Source of the DNA: M3007 sp964621185
Lineage (GTDB): Bacteria > Bacteroidota > Bacteroidia > Chitinophagales > Saprospiraceae
Assembly (NCBI GenBank): GCA_964621185.1
Contig: CAZULM010000016.1
Location: forward strand, 38,048-102,047
Direction: 5' to 3'
Length of the DNA: 64,000 bases
Shown in pieces: positions 18,282 through 26,800 of the stretch (position 1 is its first letter; each line of letters starts with the position of its first letter). The translations under genes were made by a program, and so were the position numbers. Below the pieces are notes generated by a model. The model saw only the letters and a program-made list of their open reading frames with translations, did no database searches and was not told the DNA's origin.

Positions 18282-18704
18282 ATGAAACACACACACATCC
18301 TCCTCCTGCTTTTGTTTTTCGCTTCAGCAGTCCACGCACAGTCCGTCACCGGCGTGTGGAAAACCATCGATGACGAGACGCACGAAGCCAAAAGCCACCT
18401 CGAATTGTACGAATCGGGGAACAAACTCTACGGCAAGGTTGTTAAGCTACTGAAGTCGGCACCCGACAAAAAATGCGACAAATGCCCCGGCGAGCGCAAA
18501 AACCAGCCCATCTTGGGCATGGTCGTGTTGGTGAACATGCAGAAAAAAGAAGGCTATTACCAATCGGGCGACATCCTCGATCCCGAAAAGGGAAAGTGGT
18601 ACAACTGCAAGCTCTGGCTGAAAGAGGGCGACCCGAACACCCTGGTGGTGCGCGGGTATATCGGGCCTTTTTACCGCACCCAGTATTGGTACCGGCAACA
18701 GTGA
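18282..18704 (+). CDS. DUF2147 exported protein
   Basis: 140 residues. Signal peptide MKHTHILLLLLFFASAVHAQ, then a single DUF2147 domain: VTGVWKTIDDETHEAKSHLE, LYGKVVKLLK, PILGMVVLVNM, GDILDPEKGKWYNCKLWL and a closing VRGYIGPFYRTQYW. The family is a lipocalin-like periplasmic barrel, function unknown. Two Cys (KKCDKCPGE) lie in a loop. The ATG at 18282 fits the signal peptide. The sequence TATCTTTTG just before the start is near but not equal to a -7 box. Confidence 0.92.
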   Translation: MKHTHILLLLLFFASAVHAQSVTGVWKTIDDETHEAKSHLELYESGNKLYGKVVKLLKSAPDKKCDKCPGERKNQPILGMVVLVNMQKKEGYYQSGDILDPEKGKWYNCKLWLKEGDPNTLVVRGYIGPFYRTQYWYRQQ

Positions 18705-18726
18705 AAATAAATTTTGGATAGGGGCT

Positions 18727-18756
18727 TTGTCAGTTAGGAAATTCATGCTAATTTTG
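18727..18756 (+). promoter_or_regulatory. Bacteroidota promoter for tRNA-Gln
   Basis: TTG at 18727-18729, 19-nt spacer, TAATTTTG at 18749-18756; the tRNA begins 21 nt later. Both boxes match in full. Confidence 0.8.
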
Positions 18757-18777
18757 CACCCGCTTTTGAGGCGCGAT

Positions 18778-18848
18778 TGGGTCATGGTGTAATGGTAACA
18801 CAGCAGATTTTGGTTCTGTTATTCAGGGTTCGAGTCCTTGTGACCCAA
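18778..18848 (+). tRNA. tRNA-Gln (anticodon TTG)
   Basis: A 71-nt cloverleaf. Acceptor stem TGGGTCA pairs with TGACCCA, discriminator A at 18848. The anticodon stem CAGAT-TTTGG-TTCTG holds TTG in the loop, and the T-arm is AGGGTTCGAGTCCTT. CCA is not encoded. A promoter lies directly upstream and a terminator hairpin 6 nt downstream. Confidence 0.95.
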
Positions 18849-18854
18849 CATTTT

Positions 18855-18897
18855 AAACGCAACTTTCTGACATTCAGGAAGTTGCGTTTTTGTTTTT
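18855..18897 (+). terminator. Rho-independent terminator after tRNA-Gln
   Basis: Arms AAACGCAACTTTCTG and CAGGAAGTTGCGTTT pair with one mismatch around ACATT, then a T-rich run. The MFS start codon is only 13 nt beyond it. Confidence 0.85.
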
Positions 18898-18910
18898 CAG
18901 ATATTCAGCC

Positions 18911-20101
18911 ATGCCGCAAGCACCCAACACAAAGATCGTCACCCGCAACGTCTGGGTGCTTTCCATCGTCAGCCTTTTCACCGATGTGGCGAGCGAGATG
19001 CTGTACCCCATCATGCCGGTGTACCTGAAAAGCATCGGGTTTTCCATTGTTGTGATCGGCATACTGGAAGGTGTCGCGGAGGCGGTGGCGGGGCTGAGCA
19101 AAGGCTATTTTGGCAAGCTCAGCGACGCAAAAGGCCGCCGGCTGCCATTTGTCCAGATCGGCTATGCCTTGAGCGCCATCTCAAAACCCATGATGGCGGT
19201 TTTTGTGCACCCCCTCTGGATATTCTTTGCGCGCAGCACCGATCGCCTGGGCAAAGGCGTGCGCACGGGCGCGCGCGATGCCCTGTTGTCGGACGAGGCG
19301 ACAAAAGCCACAAAAGGCCGGGTGTTCGGGTTTCACCGGGCTTTGGACACCCTGGGAGCAGTGCTGGGCCCGGTGTTGGCACTTGTTTACCTGCACCATT
19401 ACCCTGGGGAATATGCGACCATGTTTTTGTTGGCTTTTTTCCCGGGCATGGTTGCGATAGCGTTCACCTTGTTGATCCGGGAAACGAGGCAGGTAAAAAA
19501 GGAAGCCGCCTCCAAACCCGGCTTTTGGAGCTTCCTGCGCTATTGGCGGGAAAGCCCGGCGCGATACCGGCAATTGGTACGGGCGCTGCTGGTTTTTACC
19601 CTGTTCAACAGCTCCGACGTTTTCCTGCTCCTGAAAATCAAGGAAGCGGGGCACACGGACAGCACCGTGATCGGGGTGTACATTTTTTACAACCTGGTGT
19701 ATGCCCTTGCGGCCTATCCGATGGGATTGCTGGCCGACAAGTTCGGCATGAAGCGTGTGTTCGTTGCAGGCATGGTTTTGTTCGCCACGGTGTATACAGG
19801 CATGGCCTTTGCCGGTAGCTGGCCAGCATTTGCCGCCTTGTTCTTCTTGTATGGCGTGTACGCGGCAGCCACGGAAGGCGTTGCCAAAGCCTGGATCACC
19901 AACCTGAGCAATAGGGCGCAAACCGCCACGGCAATCGGAACGTACACTGCCTTTCAGAGCATTGCTACCATGCTGGCCAGCAGCCTCGCAGGGCTGGTCT
20001 GGTACAACTTTGGCGCAGGCTGGATGTTCGGCTTAAGTGCCGGGGTAGCCGCATCTGTTGCGCTTTATATTGCCCGGTTCAGGAATGAACAACCAGCATA
20101 A
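18911..20101 (+). CDS. MFS transporter, drug/metabolite type
   Basis: 396 residues with about 12 predicted membrane helices. The N-terminus has FTDVASEMLYPIMPVYLKS and the loop 2-3 motif region GYFGKLSDAKGRR; helix 5 region has RSTDRLGKGVRTGARDAL, and the second half repeats an MGLLADKFGMKR loop. This is a major facilitator of a group found beside unrelated genes in many bacteria; substrate unknown. The ATG at 18911 is chosen from the start of the soluble leader MPQAPNTK. There is no room for a promoter between the tRNA terminator and this start, so it may be transcribed by read-through. Confidence 0.9.
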   Translation: MPQAPNTKIVTRNVWVLSIVSLFTDVASEMLYPIMPVYLKSIGFSIVVIGILEGVAEAVAGLSKGYFGKLSDAKGRRLPFVQIGYALSAISKPMMAVFVHPLWIFFARSTDRLGKGVRTGARDALLSDEATKATKGRVFGFHRALDTLGAVLGPVLALVYLHHYPGEYATMFLLAFFPGMVAIAFTLLIRETRQVKKEAASKPGFWSFLRYWRESPARYRQLVRALLVFTLFNSSDVFLLLKIKEAGHTDSTVIGVYIFYNLVYALAAYPMGLLADKFGMKRVFVAGMVLFATVYTGMAFAGSWPAFAALFFLYGVYAAATEGVAKAWITNLSNRAQTATAIGTYTAFQSIATMLASSLAGLVWYNFGAGWMFGLSAGVAASVALYIARFRNEQPA

Positions 20102-20176
20102 AACGGACAAGTTATGGCTCATTTTGGGCTAAGTCATTCAAAATCAAAAAGTTTTGAAAAAGCGTCAATTTGACAC

Positions 20177-20206
20177 TGGTTTTTTAAACAAAAACTGTTA
20201 ACTTTG
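20177..20206 (+). promoter_or_regulatory. Candidate distal dnaB promoter
   Basis: TAACTTTG at 20199-20206 matches the -7 box in full; TGG, not TTG, sits 19 nt upstream. If used, the leader to dnaB would be about 330 nt and would contain the DnaA-box cluster. Confidence 0.4.
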
Positions 20207-20322
20207 GCAGGCCGAACAAGCCGCCGAAAAACTTTTGCACTGTTGAAAAATAGCATTTATCCCAAATCGGGATGCCTTTGAACCCGCTGAAAAATTAACC
20301 CTAAATTAACGCAACACCATGC

Positions 20323-20441
20323 TTATCAACTACCTAAGTACCCGGGGCATCGGACAAACACGATGTTGATAAACTTGTAGCAGTGTTGGTAAATCAGCTT
20401 GTTTTGAGGGTTATCCACAGGAATTGATCGAGTTTTCCACA
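20323..20441. other. Cluster of five DnaA-box-like nonamers upstream of dnaB
   Basis: Plus strand: TTATCAACT (20323-20331), TTATCCACA (20411-20419, perfect box) and TTTTCCACA (20433-20441). Minus strand: TTATCAACA (20364-20372) and TTACCAACA (20384-20392). Centres are 41, 20, 27 and 22 bp apart, some close to two helical turns. AT-rich DNA flanks the cluster. It could be an origin or a DnaA-controlled operator for dnaB. The rest of the 439-bp gap (20102-20540) shows no gene. Confidence 0.6.
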
Positions 20442-20492
20442 GATATACCCCACACTTAATGTTTGAAAATAGGATATAACCCGCCTGAATTT

Positions 20493-20500
20493 TAAGTTTG
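20493..20500 (+). promoter_or_regulatory. Candidate proximal dnaB -7 element
   Basis: TAAGTTTG, a full -7 match, 41 nt before the dnaB ATG. The nearest upstream TTG (20463-20465) is 27 nt away, longer than usual. Confidence 0.45.
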
Positions 20501-20540
20501 TCCTTCGCCAAGAGGGAAAAAGTGCAAAAAAATAGCAGCA

Positions 20541-23360
20541 ATGGCAGAATCAGGCAACAGCCAACAAAACCAACAGCCGGGCGAACGCGGCAAGCGCCGC
20601 AACACTTCCGGCAACGACAGCCTCTCCAACTATGTGTTCGGAAAGGTGCAGCCCCAGGCTGTGCCACTCGAGGAAGCGGTGCTCGGCGCCCTTATGCTCG
20701 ACCGGGATGCGCTGCCCCTGGTCATGGATATTTTGCGCGCCGAAAGTTTTTATACCGAAGCGCACCAGTTGATTTACAAAGCCATTATCCGCCTGTTTGA
20801 GCGCAGCAACCCGGTGGACTTGCTCACCGTGACCGAGGAGCTGAAAAAATCCGGCGAACTTGAAAAGGTAGGCGGCGGCTACTACCTCGTGGAACTCACC
20901 CACCGCGTCGCCTCTGCGGCCAACATCGAGTACCATGCCCGCATCATCGCCCAAAAACACATACAGCGGGAGCTCATCAGCGTCAGCACCAGCACCATCC
21001 GCGATGCCTACGAGGATACCACCGACGTGTTCACCCTGCTCGATGAAGCTGAAAAAGGACTGTTCGCCATCACCCAGAACAACCTCAGCCGGAGCTACGA
21101 AAGCATGGGCACCCTCAGCAACCGCGTGCTCAAACAGATAGAAGCGCTCACAGGCAAAGAAGACGGCCTCACGGGTGTACCCAGCGGCTTCACCGACCTC
21201 GACCGACTGACCTCCGGCTGGCAGCCTTCCGACCTTATCATCGTGGCAGCGCGCCCCGGCATGGGTAAAACCTCCTTAGTATTGGCCATCTGCCTCAATG
21301 CCGCCCGCGACTTTGGCAAAGGGGTGGCCATGTTTTCCTTAGAAATGGCCAGCACCCAATTGGTGCAACGCCTTATTTCCATGGAATCGGAAATAGCAGG
21401 CTCTAAAATGCGCAACGGGAAACTGGAAGACTACGAATGGCAGCAACTGCAAACCACCGTGGAGCGGTTGAACACGGTGCCGATCTTCATCGACGACACC
21501 CCTGCCATCAACATCTTTGAGCTACGGGCCAAATGCCGCCGCTTGAAACAACAACATGATATCCAATTAGTCATCATCGACTACCTGCAACTGATGACGG
21601 GGGCCACAGACGGCAAAAACGGCAACCGCGAACAAGAGATCGCAAGCATCTCCCGCGCCTTGAAAAGCTTAGCCAAAGAAATCAGCGTACCGGTGATCGC
21701 ACTGTCGCAGCTGAGCCGGGCCGTGGAAATGCGCGGTGGCAGCAAGCGGCCGCAGTTGAGCGACCTTCGCGAGTCGGGATGCCTGCTGGGCGATACGCTC
21801 ATCACAGATGCCAAGTCAGGCAAACGTTTTAAAATAAAAGACCTGGCCGAAAAACAAGATCGGGTGTGGTTCGATACCCATTCCTTGTCCGGAGATATGA
21901 AACTGGCAGCCATGCCCATTTCAAATGTTTTCTTTTCCGGCAGGAAACCTGTGTTTGAAATAAGGACAAAGAGCGGTCGCAACATAAGCGCCACGGCCAA
22001 CCACCCTTTTTTTAAAATTCATGGCTGGACGCGCCTGGATGCCTTGCGGGTGGGCAATAAAATAGCGCTGCCCCGCAAGCTGGAAATTTCAGCACCTTCA
22101 AACCCAATGTCACCAGATGCATTGATCCTGCTGGCGCACCTGATCGGCGATGGCTGTATCCTGCCAAAGCAACCCTACCACTATACCAGTGCGGACGATG
22201 CCAATATCGAAGCCGTGGTGCAGGCAGCCAAACAGCTATTTGACATCGAGGCCAGGGTTGTGCCGCAAAAAAATTGGAAACACGCCTATTTGCCCTCGCC
22301 GTATCACCTGACACATCGTAAAAAGCACCCGATTACTGTATGGTACGAATCCCTGGGATTAGCCCGAGCGCGCGCGCATGAGAAATGTCTGCCGGATCAG
22401 CTTTTTGAATGTGACAATGTACATATCGCCTTGTTTTTAAAGCATTTGTGGGCGACTGACGGCAATATCAGTTGGAAAAAATCATCGGATAGGAAAGCAG
22501 CTGCTGCCATTTATTACGCCAGCACCAGCCTTGTTTTAGCAGAACAAGTACAGCATTTGTTGCTGCGCCTTGGGATAATGTCAACCTTGCGGACGAGCCC
22601 GAAAAAAGGATACCGCAACGCATATCAAGTCCATATCAGCGGGTGTGAAAACCAGTTGGCTTTCCTCAAAACTGTTGGTTGCCATGGGGAACGTGGGAGT
22701 ATTATCCCTGCACTGACCACGGCATTGAGCGCCATTGAGCCAAACCCCAACACGGATATTATCCCAAAGGAAGCCTGGAAATTCGTTGTAGAGCCCTGCA
22801 AACAAACAGCGGGAATAGGATGGTGGGAAGTCCAGACAGGCCTGGGCGCCCAATATTCTGGCTCTGCGCTGTTCAAGCGCGGCATTTCTAAGGAACGCAT
22901 GCAACGCCTGCACGAAGTTTTGCCTTTTGATCCAATCAGCAGGCTGGCAGCATCCGATATTTATTGGGATGAAATTTTGTCCATCACGCCCGCAGGCGAA
23001 GCAGATGTGTACGACGCGACCATCCCCGGCAACCACAACTTTGTAGCCAACGACATCATCGTGCACAACAGCATCGAGCAGGATGCCGACATGGTAGCCT
23101 TCATCTACCGCCCCGAGTACTATCAAATCCTGGAAGACGAAAGCGGTCAAAGCCTGAAGGGTATCGCCGAATTTATCATCGCCAAGCACCGCCACGGTGC
23201 GCTCGACACAATAAAGCTGAAGTTTACCGACACGTTCGCCAAGTTTAGCAACCTCGACGATCCGGCGTTCTCCGGCTTGGATGCACCGCTTGCCGGGCCG
23301 TTCCAGCCTAGCGTGGTGACAAGGGCCTCGCGGATGAATGATGAGGATATTCCGTTTTAA
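20541..23360 (+). CDS. dnaB: Replicative DNA helicase DnaB with an intein
   Basis: 939 residues. Exteins: the N-terminal DnaB domain (about 30-140, PLEEAVLGALMLDRDAL), a RecA-fold helicase with Walker A RPGMGKTS and IDYLQLM, and the C-terminal part starting SIEQDADMVAFIYRPEYY. Without the intein the helicase is 509 residues, the usual size. The intein (residues 414-843) interrupts RESG/SIEQDAD, the insertion point also used by cyanobacterial and Rhodothermus DnaB inteins (family knowledge). DnaB unwinds DNA at the replication fork, so splicing must work for the cell to live. A cluster of DnaA-like boxes lies in the upstream gap and a bidirectional terminator follows. Confidence 0.97.
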   Translation: MAESGNSQQNQQPGERGKRRNTSGNDSLSNYVFGKVQPQAVPLEEAVLGALMLDRDALPLVMDILRAESFYTEAHQLIYKAIIRLFERSNPVDLLTVTEELKKSGELEKVGGGYYLVELTHRVASAANIEYHARIIAQKHIQRELISVSTSTIRDAYEDTTDVFTLLDEAEKGLFAITQNNLSRSYESMGTLSNRVLKQIEALTGKEDGLTGVPSGFTDLDRLTSGWQPSDLIIVAARPGMGKTSLVLAICLNAARDFGKGVAMFSLEMASTQLVQRLISMESEIAGSKMRNGKLEDYEWQQLQTTVERLNTVPIFIDDTPAINIFELRAKCRRLKQQHDIQLVIIDYLQLMTGATDGKNGNREQEIASISRALKSLAKEISVPVIALSQLSRAVEMRGGSKRPQLSDLRESGCLLGDTLITDAKSGKRFKIKDLAEKQDRVWFDTHSLSGDMKLAAMPISNVFFSGRKPVFEIRTKSGRNISATANHPFFKIHGWTRLDALRVGNKIALPRKLEISAPSNPMSPDALILLAHLIGDGCILPKQPYHYTSADDANIEAVVQAAKQLFDIEARVVPQKNWKHAYLPSPYHLTHRKKHPITVWYESLGLARARAHEKCLPDQLFECDNVHIALFLKHLWATDGNISWKKSSDRKAAAAIYYASTSLVLAEQVQHLLLRLGIMSTLRTSPKKGYRNAYQVHISGCENQLAFLKTVGCHGERGSIIPALTTALSAIEPNPNTDIIPKEAWKFVVEPCKQTAGIGWWEVQTGLGAQYSGSALFKRGISKERMQRLHEVLPFDPISRLAASDIYWDEILSITPAGEADVYDATIPGNHNFVANDIIVHNSIEQDADMVAFIYRPEYYQILEDESGQSLKGIAEFIIAKHRHGALDTIKLKFTDTFAKFSNLDDPAFSGLDAPLAGPFQPSVVTRASRMNDEDIPF
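21780..23069 (+). mobile_element. DnaB intein (430 aa) with LAGLIDADG-type homing endonuclease
   Basis: It starts with Cys (CLLGDTLITDAKSG, block A) and has block B ISATANHPFF with the conserved T-x-x-H. The C-terminal blocks are EADVYDATIPGNHNFVANDI then VHN, ending His-Asn, with Ser as the +1 extein residue. All splicing residues are present, so it is probably active. The middle carries two DOD endonuclease motifs, LLAHLIGDGCIL and FLKHLWATDGNIS, each keeping the acidic residue, so homing may also work. Codon use does not differ sharply from the exteins by eye. Confidence 0.95.
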
Positions 23361-23385
23361 GGCCATAACAATTACGTCATCAACG

Positions 23386-23420
23386 AAAAAAACCGCTTGG
23401 CTACGGCCAGGCGGTTTTTT
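23386..23420. terminator. Bidirectional terminator between dnaB and tatA
   Basis: AAAAAACCGC and GCGGTTTTTT pair, with an inner TGG/CCA pair around CTACGG. T-runs form in both directions, serving dnaB (plus) and tatA (minus). Confidence 0.85.
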
Positions 23421-23457
23421 CATAAAAATTTGTTTGTACAGCAAAAAATGCCCCAGA

Positions 23458-23673
23458 TCAATTGTCGATCTTTTTCTTCTCTGCGTCGCGCATACCCTGG
23501 CGGAACTCGTCTTCCACCGAGTTTTTGGCGTTGTTGAACTCGCGGATACCGCGGCCAAGGCCACGCATGAGCTCAGGAATCTTCTGGCCGCCGAACAGCA
23601 ATACGACCACGAGGAAAATGAGCATGATCTCGGTGCCGCCCAATTGGTTGAGGAACAATAGTGTGTCAGTCAT
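23458..23673 (-). CDS. tatA: Twin-arginine translocase subunit TatA/E
   Basis: 71 residues. One N-terminal membrane helix (GGTEIMLIFLVVVLLFGGQK), the FGG-KIPEL hinge and an amphipathic helix LMRGLGRGIREFNNAKN, then a charged tail ending AEKKKIDN. It forms the pore-associated part of the Tat system. The start at 23673 gives the normal TatA length; an upstream ATG would add 19 residues with no role. TatC is not nearby. A DUF1501 protein at 58959 carries a Tat-like signal. Confidence 0.95.
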   Translation of the reverse strand: MTDTLLFLNQLGGTEIMLIFLVVVLLFGGQKIPELMRGLGRGIREFNNAKNSVEDEFRQGMRDAEKKKIDN

Positions 23674-23749
23674 AACTGTATATTTGATTGTGGAAAAATC
23701 CGGCAATTGGCCGGTTTTCAAACCTGTCACTTCGACTAAGAAAGACGCG

Positions 23750-23757
23750 CAAAGTTA
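23750..23757 (-). promoter_or_regulatory. Candidate -7 element for tatA
   Basis: On the minus strand this reads TAACTTTG, a full -7 match, about 77 nt before the tatA ATG. No TTG is found at the usual -33 distance. Confidence 0.45.
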
Positions 23758-23825
23758 CACCCGACAAGCGGGAATTAAATTGTTTGCCAAGAAATTAACC
23801 TTCAATTTGAATAAAGGTTGCGGAT

Positions 23826-26800
23826 TTACTGCACAATCAACTTGCCAGAACCTACTGTTTTTCCCTGCTGCGTGATCTTAAAGAAATATACACCCGCAGG
23901 CCAATCAACTTTTTTCAACCGGAACATGCTGTCGTCAGATTCCATTGACCGTATTGCTTTCCCTTGAAAATCAAATACTTGCAATTGTAAGGGCCGCTGG
24001 CTTTGCAAACCTTTCACTTCCAACAACGTCTCCTCGCCAAACGGGTTCGGGCTTGCGCTCACTTGCGCATGGGGTATCCTTGGTTGCCACAAGCCCACGG
24101 TCACAAAATTTTCGCCGAGCCGGTGGAAAGTCGTGTTGGTAATGACCGGATCATTGAAATCGAAATAAATGGCTGCAGTGTTTTCGATCACCGATTCCAG
24201 CAGGGCATCGCTGCGCGGTGTCGCCTTGAATTTCACAAAACCGTGCGAGGCCGCTTCGTTCACATTCGAATCGGGCAGCATGATGTCTTCAAAAATGAAG
24301 TGCACGATGCCTTCCCCGCAGAGGTCGTAACGGTACAGGTGGCTGCTGGCGCCGAATTTCACCGAAGCCGGGTCGAGCCACACGGACAAGGTGTCGATGA
24401 TGCGCACCGTGAACGCCGTATCTGTGCCGGTGTTCTGAAAACGTATCAGGTACTCGATCTCGGTGCCGGGGCGGACGTAATGTGCCGCCCCGTAGCCGAT
24501 AGGGTAGCCTTGCTTGTCGTTCGGGTCGTACGATCCAATGTTGGCGGTGCAGTCAATATCAATGGATTCGCTGTAATCGCTGATGGGGAACTGGTTGACA
24601 AAACCTGTTGAGAACGAGCTGCTTGTAGTACAGCCCTCCACGGACAATCCTGCCGGCTGCGGGTAGGGGTGAAAAGCTTCCTGGCCTACTTCCACCCGCC
24701 ATGTGCTGCCGTTAGCGGGGAACTTCAGGGTGATCGAATCGCCCGCGCCCAGCAGGGGCATGGGCGCCTGCATGAGCATCACGGCATCTTCCACCACGAT
24801 GTAATTGGTGACAGTGCCCATATTGCCGCTGCCCACATTTTTGATGATAAACTGAATGGAGTCGTTGTTGCAAACACTGCGCACGGCTAAGCTGGCGCCC
24901 GTCCACTGGGCATTGTCGATGCACAGGGTATCGGGGAATATGTGCGCTTCGGTGCAGTGGGTCTGTCCCAAAACGGCACTGCAATTGACGGAAACCCTGA
25001 TGCTGAAATTGTTGCAGTCGCCAATGCCAACATTGCCGATGAAGAAACGCCTTTTGTTTAAGCCGATTGATTGAGAGGGGATGGCCGAACTTACAAAAGT
25101 GATGAACGGGTCGAAAAGCACTTCAATGTAGGCGTTTTCCGCCAGCGCGGTGCCATCGTTGCAGTAGCTGACATTGTAATAGTTGGTCGAAAAACAGCGC
25201 CGCAACTGCTGCGTCCCGATGGATACGCTCAAGGCCGGGCAAAGCACTTCGGCTTTCACCGGAAAATCACCCCCAAACGCCGTGTCGTTTTGCATGGCCA
25301 CATTCGCCAGGAGCGCCAGCGGGCATACCTGCCAAAGCCCGTTTGGGGCCAACACCGCCATTTTATAGGCGCCTGCCGGCACAGCGACCAGGTACTTCCC
25401 ATTGGCGCCTGTGATGCCGTATAGCGTGTCCAGGCCTTCGGCGCGTATCAGCCAGCCAGACAGGCCGGGCTCTCCCAGGTCAACCATGCAGTTTTTGTTG
25501 TCATCCTGCACCACCGAGCCGCGCACGTAGCCGCAAGCGCCGCCATTGGCCAGCGTGACGTTGATGGTAGCGACCTTGGTGCAGCCATTCGCATCTGTCA
25601 CGGTGACGTGGTAATTGTCGGAGGTGTTGGCGATGATGGTTTGGGTCACGTTGGGAAGGGGGGCGCTGTTTGCCCAGGAAAAAGTGTAGGGTGGAACACC
25701 GCCAGATACATTCGCCTGAATGGCAGCGGCATCACAAGTGTTGGAAAGCTCTGTCAGGTCGGCCAAAATGGGGCTTGGGGAGCCCAAGGGCGCGCAAGCG
25801 ATGGCCGTACAGCCCAAGGCATTGGTCACCGTGATACAATAGGTGCCGCTGCTGAGCCCGTTGATGGTGAAGCTGTTTGAGGGGGAGCTGCCGTTCTGCA
25901 TTGCCGGCCCCACCAAATTCCAGGTAAAAGGGCCGGTGTTTCCAGAATTGAGCGCAACCAGCAAGCTCCCATCGCCTGCGCCGGCACAGGTAGGCGCGGT
26001 GGGCGCCATCGTTGCGGCAAATTGGGGGCCAGGTGCGATGGTGAAGCATTGAGCCACGGTACAGTTCACGGCATCGGTCACGGTGACGCAATAGGTGCCG
26101 GACGGGAGGTTGAACAGGTTTTGGGTCGTGGCGCCATTGTTCCATAAGTAAGTGTAGGGCGGCGTGCCGCCAGCTACCGTAATATTTATGGCCGCATTGC
26201 TCCCGCCGGCGCAGAAGAGGCCGGTAAAATTAGAGGCCATTGATATTGGTGGCGCAATAGAGATCGTGGTGTTGGCCGTTTTGGTACAGCCTGTGGCATC
26301 GGTAACAGTAATGGTATAAGTTCCTGAGATCGAAGTCGCGATGTTTTTTGTAGTTGCGCCATTCGACCATAGATAGGTAAATGGGGCAGAGCCGTTCGTC
26401 ACCGTTACATCTGTGCTGGCGCTTGTGCAGCTTGAAGCGCCAGGGTTTATGGCAACGGAAAAACTGCCCGGCAAGTTGCCAACGGCTAAGGTGGCGATAA
26501 ACTGGCAATCGCTGGCATCGGTGATCGTCAATGAATAGCTGCCGACCCCGAGGCCGCTGATGTCCTGGGTGCTGGCACTGAACCCTGCCGGGCCTTGCCA
26601 GTTGAAAACCAGCGGGGCGCTTGCGTTGACAGGCAAAACATTCAGGCTAATGGCTCCGTCCGAAGCGCCAGGCTGGCAGGATGCCGGAGTGATGGTAAAA
26701 TCGCCCGGAAGGATGTATTCCCCTACAAAAATGGTGCTGGTACTGGCGCCGGTACAGCCATTGACATCCGTAACCGTAACAGAATAGGCGCCGGGGGGCA

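Noticed and set aside
20326..20667. Minus-strand frame opposite the dnaB start
   Set aside because: Antisense to the conserved start of dnaB and to the DnaA-like boxes; no recognisable protein text.
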